64,000 nucleotides of DNA from Nitrospira_D sp019636945 (GTDB lineage Bacteria; Nitrospirota; Nitrospiria; Nitrospirales; Nitrospiraceae). Under the pieces are notes generated by a model. The model saw only the letters and a program-made list of their open reading frames with translations. It made no database searches and was not told the origin of the DNA. Both the position numbers and the translations under genes were made by a program. Below, piece by piece: positions 8,619 to 17,074 of the stretch (positions within the stretch are counted from its first letter, which is position 1; each line of letters starts with the position of its first letter). The stretch spans positions 20,862 to 84,861 of the forward strand of contig NZ_JBLFBO010000012.1 in the NCBI RefSeq assembly GCF_047338595.1. The letters are read 5' to 3'.

Positions 8619-9326
8619 CTAGATCAGCCGTGGCAACTCGGCCTTGGGGGCTGCCTCTTTCGTTTTTGGTTTATAGCCCATCCGATCCAGCACTTTCATA
8701 ATCCTCGTCTTGAGTCGATCGTCGGCATCGGCTAATGCAGTTGCCAGCGGTTCCACTGCCGGCTTGCCGATCTTTCGTAAGATTTCGGTTGCCGATTGAC
8801 GAATCTCGTCTTCCTCCGATACCAGGAGAGGAATCAATGAAGGAACCGATGGGCCTCCAAGCTTGATAAGCGAATCATAGGCTCGTTGCCGGACATCACC
8901 GACCTCGTCGGTTAATGCGGCTACGAGTGGCTCCACGGCGCGAGAATCTTTTAACTCACCCAACACCTCTGCGGCGTATTTCCGGTTCAGCCAGTGCGAA
9001 TCTTTCAGGTCGAGCAACATGGCATCGGCTCGGGCGGTATTCGGATCTTTCGGACGGATTTTGAAGCTCTTTGCGACCCGCTTGCCGCCTTCTTCCACGA
9101 CACGGATGGTGGCGCCGTCGCCGGCCTTAATTTTTTTTAGGTCCTCCAGCGCTTCTTCCGCCACATCCAGCAGGACCGTCTTGCCGTCGTAGGCCAGGAG
9201 TTCGACCTCCAGCTGTCGGCTTTCCGGGTTGACGGCGACGACTCGCTCGGTCACTAAGTTAAACCCGTCTTTTTTCTCTCCGCCTTTCGGTGCAATCTGA
9301 ATCAACTTGGGGGCTTCATCTGCCAT
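8619..9326 (-). CDS. HEAT-repeat protein with N-terminal beta domain (fifth of five)
   Basis: Of 235 residues, roughly 1-100 form a non-repeat, beta-rich domain I do not recognise (it includes LLAYDGKTVLLDV and GATIRVVEEGGKRV), and 105-220 contain four HEAT/PBS-lyase-type repeats such as SRAVEPLVAALTDEVGDVRQ. It ends with RMGYKPKT, a variant of the LGWxP motif that closes three sibling proteins. No signal peptide is visible, so it is presumably cytoplasmic. The ribosome site GAGGA lies upstream of ATG 9326, and it is 34 bp after the preceding HEAT gene. It is the last member of the seven-gene run. HEAT proteins usually scaffold protein complexes; the partner here is unknown. Confidence 0.85.
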   Translation of the reverse strand: MADEAPKLIQIAPKGGEKKDGFNLVTERVVAVNPESRQLEVELLAYDGKTVLLDVAEEALEDLKKIKAGDGATIRVVEEGGKRVAKSFKIRPKDPNTARADAMLLDLKDSHWLNRKYAAEVLGELKDSRAVEPLVAALTDEVGDVRQRAYDSLIKLGGPSVPSLIPLLVSEEDEIRQSATEILRKIGKPAVEPLATALADADDRLKTRIMKVLDRMGYKPKTKEAAPKAELPRLI

Positions 9327-9360
9327 GAGAATCTATCCTCTATAAGTGGTGTAAAAGAGT

Positions 9361-10125
9361 TTACGGTTCCGGCTTCCAACCGAGGCTGGACAATACCGCC
9401 TCAACGGTTTCTTGGACCATGGTGTTTTCATCTTCACGCAATGGTAGTAAGGGCTGAATGGCTTCTGTTGCGCCGAGCCGAGCAAGCGATTCAGCGGCAT
9501 TGCGCCGGACGAGCCAATCTTCGTCGCGCAGCGAGTCGATCAAGGGGCCGACGCCGCGGCGATCACCGATCTTGCCCAATGCCTCCGCTGCGTGGCGGCG
9601 CACCATCCAATTGGACCCGAGCAGTCCGTCGATCAGGGCTTCGACTGCGCGCACGTCGCCGACCTTCTTCAGGACTCGGGCTGCATCCTCCCGGAGGGTA
9701 CTGTCCATGAGGGCATCGATCAAGCCGGGGACCGCCTGTGAATCGCCGATCCGCTCGAGCGCCCACACTGCTGCTGTTCGCACTGCCCCGTCACGGTCCT
9801 TGATCGCCTTGACCAGCGGTTCAACCGCGCGCCGGTCCCGTAATTTTCCGAGTGCTGATGCGGCCTGTTCCCGGATTGCCCAGGAGTCATCTTGGAGGGC
9901 TTCAATCATCGGTTCCACAACAGGCGGGCCCATGCGTACGACGGCGCTGGTCGCCGCTTCTCGAATGACCACGTCCTCATCGGCCATCAACTCAATCAGC
10001 CGGGGCAACGCGTCCTGGCCGGTTTGTCCGAGACTCGCGATCGCGTGATCACGTAAGGCTTCGTTCTCGTCGTAGAGCGCATGAATCAGTTGATCGATGC
10101 GATCGGATGGAGGTTGTTCAGTCAT
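9361..10125 (-). CDS. HEAT-repeat protein (fourth of five)
   Basis: The 254-residue protein is built almost wholly of about eight HEAT/PBS-lyase repeats, for example DSWAIREQAASALGKL, RRAVEPLVKAIKDRDG and RRGVGPLIDSLRDEDW, and ends LSSLGWKPEP. There is no signal peptide or catalytic motif. I chose ATG 10125 because it starts MTEQPPSDRIDQ and overlaps the stop of the upstream HEAT gene by 8 nt; a longer frame reaches 10176 but the added residues are basic and unrelated to the repeats. The 8-nt overlap implies translational coupling. Role unknown beyond likely protein-protein binding. Confidence 0.87.
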   Translation of the reverse strand: MTEQPPSDRIDQLIHALYDENEALRDHAIASLGQTGQDALPRLIELMADEDVVIREAATSAVVRMGPPVVEPMIEALQDDSWAIREQAASALGKLRDRRAVEPLVKAIKDRDGAVRTAAVWALERIGDSQAVPGLIDALMDSTLREDAARVLKKVGDVRAVEALIDGLLGSNWMVRRHAAEALGKIGDRRGVGPLIDSLRDEDWLVRRNAAESLARLGATEAIQPLLPLREDENTMVQETVEAVLSSLGWKPEP

Positions 10126-11218
10126 GCTCACTGTCCTCTTCTTGCGTCTGATTTTCCATGGCCATGATGGCCTCAAGCTTATCGGCGATCAGGCCGGCAT
10201 TGTAGGCCACCAGGCCGTCGCGATCCGTCCGGAGTTGGTCAAAGATGTCTTTGTACGGTCTCAAGACTCCCACGTCCTTGATTTTGGCCAAGGCTTCCAT
10301 CGCATAGACGCGGAGCGGGCGGATGGGAATGGCATCGAGATAGAGCTGGGTTGGACGGGAATCCCCGATCAACCCCAACGCTTTGATCGCCAACTCCTTC
10401 ACACCGGTATCCTTGTCCCGTTCGAGTCGTTTCATTAGTGGGATGACGGCCCGGACATCTCCGATTTTCCCCAGGAGGTCTGCGGCCGCTTCGCGCACGA
10501 GCCAATCATCGTCTTCGAGATATTCGATCAGGATTTCCACGCTGGGCCGTCCGATCCCCAGAAGATCGATGACGGTTGCCATCCGTGCTTCTTCTCGCTC
10601 ACTGGCCCCTTCGATGTCGCGCAGCACATTGAATGTTGCATCGATACGTTCTCGGATGGCACTCAGCTTCTTCAACGTGCCGACAGCGATTTCTCGAACA
10701 GCCGGTTGTCCCATCGCATCGATAAAAGCATCGATAGAACGGGGATCGAGCAATTGATCGAGCATCAGTGCCGCTGCAATTTGCGCTTCAACATTGGGGT
10801 GTTTGAGCAGGTCGCACAAGGGCAGCACGGCAGTCGGAATCGCGCCGATCAGGTGTGTTAGGACCTGCCTTGTCGGGCCTTCCGGTGTATGTGGTAACAA
10901 GGCAACCAACGCCCGTGCGGTATCCACATCAAGCACGCCCGCCATCTGTTCAAGGGCCGCCGCTGCAGCGTTGCGGACGGCGTCCTCGTCGAGTTCGAGC
11001 AGTTCGACCAGGGCGACTCCGGCTCGTGGATCCTTGATGCGAGCCAACATCGCTGCCGCCTCCTTCTTCAGCTCGGTAGGACCGGTTCGCAGTGCGTCCA
11101 TGAGCGCCTGGACCGATCGTGGTCCTCCCGCTACACAGGCTGCCGTGGCCCGCATGCGGCGCCAGTCCTCTTCGTGGACGAGTTCGGAGACTAGTGTTTC
11201 GATGGTTTCTTTTGACAT
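10118..11218 (-). CDS. HEAT-repeat protein (third of five)
   Basis: The 366-residue protein has about ten HEAT repeats with longer, less regular units than its siblings, for example GPRSVQALMDALRTGPTEL, DPRAGVALVELLELDEDAV and DDDWLVREAAADLLGKIGD. It is the only member of the five without a C-terminal GWxP-like motif; it ends in an acidic tail (MENQTQEEDSEHD). The start ATG 11218 (MSKETIETLVSELV) lies 5 nt beyond the stop of the preceding HEAT gene; an upstream start at 11260 would overlap that gene. No targeting signal. Likely a binding scaffold; no direct evidence of function. Confidence 0.87.
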   Translation of the reverse strand: MSKETIETLVSELVHEEDWRRMRATAACVAGGPRSVQALMDALRTGPTELKKEAAAMLARIKDPRAGVALVELLELDEDAVRNAAAAALEQMAGVLDVDTARALVALLPHTPEGPTRQVLTHLIGAIPTAVLPLCDLLKHPNVEAQIAAALMLDQLLDPRSIDAFIDAMGQPAVREIAVGTLKKLSAIRERIDATFNVLRDIEGASEREEARMATVIDLLGIGRPSVEILIEYLEDDDWLVREAAADLLGKIGDVRAVIPLMKRLERDKDTGVKELAIKALGLIGDSRPTQLYLDAIPIRPLRVYAMEALAKIKDVGVLRPYKDIFDQLRTDRDGLVAYNAGLIADKLEAIMAMENQTQEEDSEHD

Positions 11219-11223
11219 TGTGT

Positions 11224-12321
11224 TCAGAGCCGGCTGATGGAGATCTGACGCGGTCTCCATCCCACGAGCGTCAAGGTCTCACGAACGTGGAACCGGAGGT
11301 TTTCGTCCGTTGAATCATTCAATAGTGAAATGAGAACCGGAACGACCTTCGATCCGAATTTGGCCAATGAGGCGGCCGCCTCTGCACGGGTATGGGTGGG
11401 ACTCAGGGCCGCGACGAGTGAAGGAATAGCCCTATCATCCCCGATCAATCCCAAGGCCCGCACGGCGGCCCCTTGTGTGATCAGCTCCTCATTCCAGTGA
11501 TCCCCACAGCCGACTGCTGTCCTGGTGGATTCCGGAGGTTTGGCGCCTGTGACGACATCGATCAAAACGGGCACGGCGCAGGGATTGCCGATACGTCCGA
11601 GCGCCTCGACCGCCACGGTCCGTAACCCTGGTTCACGCATGGCCACGCATACATGATCCACAGCTTGGGCATCACCGATTTCGCCTAACGCCCGCACGGC
11701 ATCCTCGCGAACAGCTGAATCACGATCGTTGAACAGGACCGAGAGCAGCGGTTCAACCGCACGAGGGGATCGAGCCTTGCCGAGAGATTCCACTGCATGC
11801 AATCGAACGAGCCAGTCGTCGTGTTTCAACGCCTGCACTAAGCATGGAATCGCTGCGTCACCGATGGCCGCCAGGGCTGTCGCTGATTCCTCACGAACCG
11901 CCTTGACTCTATCTTGGAGGAGCGGGATTAGGGCCTCGACGGTATCTGCGCTCTTTACGCGGCCCAAGGCCTGAGCCGCGTGCATCCGAACGATCCAATC
12001 GTTGCTTCTCAGTGCCGATAAGAGGGGAGTGATTACTCGCTCATCCGCAACGGTCGCCAGGATGGCCGAGGCGGCTTCTTGAACGGCTAAATCGTTCTCG
12101 GTCAGACAGGCGCCGAGTGCTTCCACTGCCGGAACTCCGATCGCGCGGAGTGCTTCCATTGCTGCCTCTCGCACGGAACGATCTTGGTCTCGAAGGAGGG
12201 ACACGAGAGGAGTGACCGCACGCGGATCTTTGAGCTGGCCAAGCAAACGTGCTGCTTCTTCACGGATCGCCCAATCCTCGTCCCGGAGCGCGGCCATCTG
12301 TTCTGCAACCTCGTCGACCAT
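11224..12321 (-). CDS. HEAT-repeat protein (second of five)
   Basis: The 365-residue protein contains about eleven HEAT/PBS-lyase repeats, for example DEDWAIREEAARLLGQLKD, DDWLVRLHAVESLGKA and DRDSAVREDAVRALGEIGD, and closes with LTLVGWRPRQ. One unit is interrupted by an insertion containing TRTAVGCGDHWNEE with a Cys and His. The frame continues upstream to 12438, but those 39 codons are translated from a dispersed intergenic repeat, so ATG 12321 (MVDEVAEQ) is preferred. It lies 171 bp after the first HEAT gene, the widest gap in the run. Cytoplasmic scaffold role is inferred only. Confidence 0.87.
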   Translation of the reverse strand: MVDEVAEQMAALRDEDWAIREEAARLLGQLKDPRAVTPLVSLLRDQDRSVREAAMEALRAIGVPAVEALGACLTENDLAVQEAASAILATVADERVITPLLSALRSNDWIVRMHAAQALGRVKSADTVEALIPLLQDRVKAVREESATALAAIGDAAIPCLVQALKHDDWLVRLHAVESLGKARSPRAVEPLLSVLFNDRDSAVREDAVRALGEIGDAQAVDHVCVAMREPGLRTVAVEALGRIGNPCAVPVLIDVVTGAKPPESTRTAVGCGDHWNEELITQGAAVRALGLIGDDRAIPSLVAALSPTHTRAEAAASLAKFGSKVVPVLISLLNDSTDENLRFHVRETLTLVGWRPRQISISRL

Positions 12322-12333
12322 GTTGCATTCTCT

Positions 12334-12437
12334 CAGGATATGGGGAAAAACCGCCCGTGTTGTTCTCGCGTCGCGATCATGTGCGTGCAGCCTATCTTGA
12401 GAAACGTCCTTCGCGTACGAGATGCGAGATGCGAACA
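12334..12437. repeat. Dispersed ~100 bp intergenic repeat, copy A
   Basis: This spacer between two HEAT genes aligns end to end with 31474-31574: both start CAGGAT, share TTCTCGC near one third of the length, a GCAGCCTATCTTGAG / GAAGCGTATCTCGTG block, and finish with ACGAGAT-type units and CGAAC. By eye about two thirds of positions match. Neither copy encodes a recognisable protein. It accounts for the false N-terminal extension of the downstream HEAT gene. Confidence 0.55.
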
Positions 12438-12492
12438 CCGAGATACGAGAGTGCGGCCTTGCACGAAGGAGTATGGTATTCGTCGGACTGCA

Positions 12493-13848
12493 TCAGACGG
12501 TGTCACCGGATGGTCCAAACCGTCCGGTCTGTCCCAATGGCCGATCGATGCGCAGGTTGTCGGCTTGGCTGGAACTGATTTCTACTTCCTCATCGGATGG
12601 AGTCCATCCAAGCGTTTCCAAGGTTTCGAGCACAATCTGCTTGAGGGCATCTTTGGCCGTCAGGCGAACTGAGGCGTACGACAGGACGCGTTCCTTCTCC
12701 GCCTCAACCTCAGAAGCCTTGGGGTCATAGAGAAAGGCGATGAGCGGTTCGATCGCGGCATCTCCGATGACGGTCAGCGCAGCGGCGGCCTTTTCACGCA
12801 AGACTCCGTCTTTCAGCAACATGATCAGATCTGGAATCACGCGTGGGTCACGAAACTGCCCCAGCGCAGTCGCCGCCGCTTCTTTGATGAACGCATCCTC
12901 ACTGACGATGCATCCGGGTGTCGGTGAGCCTTCCTGCTTGATCCCTTTGCCTTTTAAAGCATTCAGTACGGCCGGGAGCGCTCGTGGATCGCCGATCATC
13001 CCGAGTGATGCGATGGCATGGCGTTTCACGGCCCCGTCTTTCATCGCATCGATCAGCGCATCGATTGCCCGTGGATCGCCGATCATGCCGAGCGCGATCG
13101 TGGCATCTTCACGAACGGCTCGATCCGGGTCTTTCAATGCTGTGATGAGGGCCTCAACTACTTTGGCGTCACGGACCCAGGTTCGGCCGATTTGATAGTC
13201 CGTCGTCATCCCACCCAATGCCCGGGCTGCGTGACAGCGGACCACGAAATCCTTGTCGTTGAGGCTATCAATCAGCGGATCAACCGATGGTTGTCCAATG
13301 TACACCAGCGCGGTTCCGGCGGTTTCTCTGACGATTTTTGATGAGTCTCTGAACAGTTTGATCAATGCTGGAACGGCCTTCGGGTCTGCGATTCGACCAA
13401 GGGCCTCGGCCACAGCACTCTTGACGGCTCCATCGCGGTCGCGACAAGAGACAATCAGTGCATCAACGGCTCGAGGATCCTTCATTTTGCCGGCGGCTTT
13501 GGCGGCATGTTCTCGAACTCGCCAGCGTTCGTCCTTCAATGCCGTCACCACACGATCAATGGCAGGCGAGCCTATCTTGGCCATGGCCTCAACCGTCTGG
13601 TCTCGCACTTCCATGATCGGGTCATTGAACAGGTTGATCAGGGCTTCAATCGCTTTGGGACCACCAATTTTTGAGATGCCACAAGCGGCATGCGCACGAA
13701 CAGACCAGTAGTCATCGCTGCAGGCGACGAGTAGAGCCTCTAAGGTTGAGGGATCACCCAGGTCGGCAAGGGTCTTCGCCGCCTCTTCACGAGTGGCGTC
13801 GTCCACGTCCTCAAGTGCGTCCAATAGGGTATCGAGTACGTTAGCCAT
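12493..13848 (-). CDS. HEAT-repeat protein (first and longest of five)
   Basis: The 451-residue protein has about thirteen HEAT/PBS-lyase repeats, for example DDYWSVRAHAACGISKIGG, DERWRVREHAAKAAGKMKD and DPDRAVREDATIALGMIGD. Two repeats are broken by loops (around TTDYQIGRTWVRD and KQEGSPTPGCIVSED). It reaches LETLGWTPSDEE near the end, followed by a ~35-residue polar tail. There are no transmembrane or signal segments. The start ATG 13848 overlaps the stop of the small secreted-protein gene by 8 nt, tying the HEAT genes to the two envelope-directed genes upstream. Function unknown. Confidence 0.88.
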   Translation of the reverse strand: MANVLDTLLDALEDVDDATREEAAKTLADLGDPSTLEALLVACSDDYWSVRAHAACGISKIGGPKAIEALINLFNDPIMEVRDQTVEAMAKIGSPAIDRVVTALKDERWRVREHAAKAAGKMKDPRAVDALIVSCRDRDGAVKSAVAEALGRIADPKAVPALIKLFRDSSKIVRETAGTALVYIGQPSVDPLIDSLNDKDFVVRCHAARALGGMTTDYQIGRTWVRDAKVVEALITALKDPDRAVREDATIALGMIGDPRAIDALIDAMKDGAVKRHAIASLGMIGDPRALPAVLNALKGKGIKQEGSPTPGCIVSEDAFIKEAAATALGQFRDPRVIPDLIMLLKDGVLREKAAAALTVIGDAAIEPLIAFLYDPKASEVEAEKERVLSYASVRLTAKDALKQIVLETLETLGWTPSDEEVEISSSQADNLRIDRPLGQTGRFGPSGDTV

Positions 13849-14308
13849 TGTTTGGTTTCTGGTCGTAATAGGGGTCAGGTTGCCCGCCGTGGGGGTAGGT
13901 GCGTTTGCACAACACGATCAAAGTTTGGGTCCCACGACCTTGCACACACTGGTCCAAGACGGGTGAGTAATCGATGGTACCGTTCATGCCGACGGTAAAG
14001 GAAAAATCGAAGGTGAAACTGATGAATTTGTATTTGCCGGGCCTGAGTGACAGGTCACGACGCTCAGATGTCTTCGGGGCGTCGAGTGACTCCGGGTCGG
14101 AATTCCAGATTGAGGGCGTAACGCCGGGTATTTGCCACCATGACATGGGGACTAACTTGGTCGCATCAATGGTGATCTGGTGTTCATGGAGATGGGAGGC
14201 CGGGCGATCTCCGGCGAAGCTTCCCTCAGCGAACACCATCGTCAGCAGGCCTATGACGGTGATGCGAAGCGACAAGGACCGGTGTTTCATCGCAATATCG
14301 AAATTCAT
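13841..14308 (-). CDS. Small secreted protein of unknown function
   Basis: The 155-residue product starts with a signal peptide (SLSLRITVIGLLTMVFA, likely cleaved after FAEGSFA around residue 32). The mature part has HEHQITIDATKLVPMSWWQ, a beta-rich centre and two cysteines late in the chain (DQCVQG and VLCKRT) that could form a disulfide. ATG 14308 is used; ATG 14290 (MKHRSLS) is an equally good alternative. It sits 6 bp after the phosphatase-like gene and overlaps the first HEAT gene by 8 nt. I do not recognise the family. Confidence 0.7.
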   Translation of the reverse strand: MNFDIAMKHRSLSLRITVIGLLTMVFAEGSFAGDRPASHLHEHQITIDATKLVPMSWWQIPGVTPSIWNSDPESLDAPKTSERRDLSLRPGKYKFISFTFDFSFTVGMNGTIDYSPVLDQCVQGRGTQTLIVLCKRTYPHGGQPDPYYDQKPNNG

Positions 14309-14314
14309 ACAGAG

Positions 14315-15358
14315 TCAGCGCTTCTTGGCACGGGGTACAGGATGGCCGGCTGTGTCGGTATGGAAAATCTCCTCGATCACCTTGCTGTCCCATTCGGTGT
14401 GGGTCTCAAGCTGGAGCATTCGCATGACTGTCGCCCCGGTATCGATGATGGACACTGGCTGACGGATGACTTGGCCACGCGCGATCCCTGCTCCGGAAAC
14501 GATCCAAGGAACGGCCGGTGTCTCGGCCTGTGTCACTTCCCCGCCGGCGTCGTTCCCCTTTGAACTCAAGGCTGTCACGAGGACGGTCGTGCGGTCCAAG
14601 AGATTATAGTGCTTGAAGAGGTCCAGGACGGACTTCATCGCAGCATCGACCGTCTTGAGGGCCTGTTGGTATTCCTTCGAATTCCAACCCTGGCTGACAC
14701 CCGCTCGCCCTGCCTCCGGAAGATGTACCACCAACAAGTGCGGGAGGGCATGGACGGCATGGCCGTACCCGTGACCGCTTGCGGCCTTCTGGAAGTACTG
14801 TTGGATGTAGGCGACGAGCTTTTGCGCGCCGCACTCGGGGCGCAATGCACCGCAGAGTTGGTAGTCGGTGTAGGGAGCCGGTTTCGCGAGTTGATAGAGG
14901 GATTCGTCCATGAAAAAGACGGCGCTGTCTCGTCCCCCGCCGACATCCAAGTAATCAAAGAGGCTCGGGGCGCGTGGATAGCCTCGGCTGAATTCAAACG
15001 AATTCCAGGTGATCCCATGTTTCTCAACAGGCAGGCCGGTGACAAGTGATGCCATCATGGGAAGCCGTAACGCCGGCCGAACTGCGTTGGCCGACCAGGT
15101 CACAGACCCTTCCTTGACGAGCTTGCTGAGGACCGGCATGGCGCCGCTCTTGAGCGAGTCCTGGCTAAACCCTTCGAGGACGAACAGGATGACATGTTCT
15201 GTTATGGGATCGAGTGGAGCGGCTGCTTCCAAGGGAGGAGTCGCATAAGCGGGAGTATACCCTCCGAAGGCGAGACAGCAGGCTAGAAGGCCCCCCAGGA
15301 ATGGGCGTTTTCGGGAAGTACGATGCATCATAACGTGACAATGATCCGGTTGTTTCAT
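14315..15358 (-). CDS. Alkaline-phosphatase-superfamily protein, probably catalytically degenerate
   Basis: The 347-residue protein has a signal peptide (GGLLACCLAFGGYTPAYA) and the backbone pattern of nucleotide pyrophosphatase/phosphodiesterases: HVILFVLEGFS, MPVLSKLVKEGSV, SLVTGLPVEKHGI, SLFDYL and a C-terminal ETPAVPWIVSGAGI then DTGATVMRMLQLET. Key residues look changed. The first metal Asp of the usual DGF motif is E62; the nucleophile Thr/Ser before LP is R98; the DxxGH motif reads PEAGRAG; the SDHG motif reads ALSSKGND. This is a by-eye alignment. It heads the HEAT gene run. Start ATG 15358 is chosen, with ATG 15331 equally possible; neither has a clear ribosome site. Confidence 0.72.
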   Translation of the reverse strand: MKQPDHCHVMMHRTSRKRPFLGGLLACCLAFGGYTPAYATPPLEAAAPLDPITEHVILFVLEGFSQDSLKSGAMPVLSKLVKEGSVTWSANAVRPALRLPMMASLVTGLPVEKHGITWNSFEFSRGYPRAPSLFDYLDVGGGRDSAVFFMDESLYQLAKPAPYTDYQLCGALRPECGAQKLVAYIQQYFQKAASGHGYGHAVHALPHLLVVHLPEAGRAGVSQGWNSKEYQQALKTVDAAMKSVLDLFKHYNLLDRTTVLVTALSSKGNDAGGEVTQAETPAVPWIVSGAGIARGQVIRQPVSIIDTGATVMRMLQLETHTEWDSKVIEEIFHTDTAGHPVPRAKKR

Positions 15359-15505
15359 AGAGGAAAGAAGTACCCTAACATGCAAATTTTCCGGAAGGCA
15401 AGGTGGGAGACGGCACCCGCCGAATGCTGGCAGAACCATCGTTCCGGTGTTAAGCTGAATCCGTAAGGCTGATCATCTGCCGCTTACAGGCGAGAAGGGT
15501 CTGCG

Positions 15506-16552
15506 ATGTCCGGTCGATTCGAGCCACCGTCGTTGTCCCTCCATATGGCTTTTTTCAGGGTTTGCCTTCTGGTTTTATGCCTTCTCATCACCGTTGCCGA
15601 TTTCGCCGTCACACCTCCTGCCTGTGCAGAGCCTCGAGTCGTTAATGCCCAAGGCGAACATCGCATGGGCGACCGCGATACCCGAGAAGATGCGATCCGT
15701 CTCGCGACGGAGGCGGCCAAGCGGAACGCACTCGAACAGGTTGCCACGTATCTGGAGAGCGTGACGATTGTCGATGGCATGGACGTGACCAAAGACGAGA
15801 TCCGCACGTATACGGCCGGCTTGGTGCTGGTGCTCAATCAACAGATCTCCACGAGTCTTGACGGCGATGTGGTAGTCATCAAGGCAGATCTTCTGGCGCA
15901 GATGGATACGGAGGAGGTCGCCCGCGCGATTACGGCGCTCCGGGAAAACGAAGATGCTCGTGTACAGTTGGCCGAGCTCAAGCAAGAAAATGAACAGCTT
16001 CAAGAAGAGCTCAAGTCGGTGAACCAGGTGCTGGGTAGCTCCGCCACACCGGAGCAAGTGCAGCAAGCCGCGCTTAAGCGGAAAGAAATTCTGGACCGTG
16101 TGCAGTCGAATGCGATGGTCTCGCAGGCCTGGACCAATTGGGTGCTCATCTCGCCGGTGGGAATTCCGCAAGGTCTTTTGAACAGCGCGACTGGTCTCTT
16201 CCCGGCCAATCCCCATATCGCTATCGCCCAACAGACTATCGCCTATCGGCAACCCCATACACCACCCGCTCCCCCGCGACCGGGAAGTTACCCCGGTCGG
16301 ATGCCGAGCCATGAGTTGGTCCCGCCTCCTGGCGGATCCGCAGGGTCTCGTCCGTTCAATGAGACCATTTATCGGGCACCTTCAGGACAGCCTCAGGGTG
16401 ATCGTCGACCGATGGGCCAACCAGGCCAATGGAGTGGTGGCGCAAAGCGATCGCCTCAAGCTCCACTATCAGCGGGTCCCCCTGCAGTGCAGCAGCCTGG
16501 CCCGCATTATCGGGGAACTCCGTCCTTTGGGGCGCCGGGGGGAAATCGCTAA
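15506..16552 (+). CDS. Secreted FlgT/LPP20-like protein with coiled coil and Pro-rich tail
   Basis: The 348-residue protein has a signal peptide ending near PPACA (about residue 41), then a domain resembling the FlgT N-terminal/LPP20 fold: VVNAQGEHRMGDRDTREDA, AAKRNALEQVATYLESVTIV, VTKDEIRTYTAGLV. A coiled coil follows (LAELKQENEQLQEELKSVN), then about 130 residues rich in Pro, Gly and Gln. The fold is used by flagellar and outer-membrane proteins of the periplasm. GAGAAGGG before ATG 15506 supports that start over ATG 15545. It is divergent from the HEAT operon and directly precedes a second protein of similar fold. No flagellar gene is nearby. Confidence 0.75.
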   Translation: MSGRFEPPSLSLHMAFFRVCLLVLCLLITVADFAVTPPACAEPRVVNAQGEHRMGDRDTREDAIRLATEAAKRNALEQVATYLESVTIVDGMDVTKDEIRTYTAGLVLVLNQQISTSLDGDVVVIKADLLAQMDTEEVARAITALRENEDARVQLAELKQENEQLQEELKSVNQVLGSSATPEQVQQAALKRKEILDRVQSNAMVSQAWTNWVLISPVGIPQGLLNSATGLFPANPHIAIAQQTIAYRQPHTPPAPPRPGSYPGRMPSHELVPPPGGSAGSRPFNETIYRAPSGQPQGDRRPMGQPGQWSGGAKRSPQAPLSAGPPAVQQPGPHYRGTPSFGAPGGNR

Positions 16553-16553
16553 G

Positions 16554-17012
16554 GTGGCACTGTTGAAGCAGAATAGAGGACTTGTTGTTATTGGTGTAGG
16601 TCTCTGGTTTGGGTGGGGACTTGTGGTTACCACGACTCCATCAGCCGAGGTTGGCTATTCCTCAGATCAATATTGGATTGGTAAGGGCCAAGGCGACCTC
16701 ACCAAAGGAAGAGCGATCTGTCAGCGCGTGTCGGAGCTGTCGGCCCGGACTGATCTGGCCAAGCAGATCCGTGTGCTGGTTAAGGAACATATGATTGATC
16801 GAGTCCGTGAACGGTCGGGGCGTGAGACCGAGCAGGATATTGAACTGACGCGCGAGGAAATCGTGCAAGAATATTTACAAGATGTAAAGATCGTCGATCG
16901 CCGAATTGATGAAGAGAATAAAATTTGTACCGCCATCGCCGTGATGCCGAAACGTCAAGTACTGCCGAAGCTTCCCGATCACACTCCAAGCCCCTCTGAT
17001 ACCCATCAGTAA
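16554..17012 (+). CDS. LPP20-like secreted protein
   Basis: The frame is open from 16311, but that part overlaps the preceding gene and is unrelated to any fold. GTG 16554, one base after the upstream stop and behind a G-rich ribosome site, gives a 152-residue protein with a signal segment (GLVVIGVGLWFGWGLVVTT) and a mature domain with YWIGKGQGDLTKG, LAKQIRVLVKEHMID and LTREEIVQEYLQDVKIVDRRID, the same helix-strand pattern as the neighbour. No lipobox Cys is present. It is probably co-transcribed and coupled with the upstream gene. Precise role unknown. Confidence 0.65.
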   Translation: MALLKQNRGLVVIGVGLWFGWGLVVTTTPSAEVGYSSDQYWIGKGQGDLTKGRAICQRVSELSARTDLAKQIRVLVKEHMIDRVRERSGRETEQDIELTREEIVQEYLQDVKIVDRRIDEENKICTAIAVMPKRQVLPKLPDHTPSPSDTHQ

Positions 17013-17074
17013 CAGAGCTCGATCCGTACAGATCCGGTTGCAGTCCAGATTCGAGATCAGCTATGTAATCCCTT

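Noticed and set aside
12322..12438. N-terminal extension of the second HEAT protein
   Set aside because: These codons are translated from the dispersed repeat; the repeats begin after ATG 12321.
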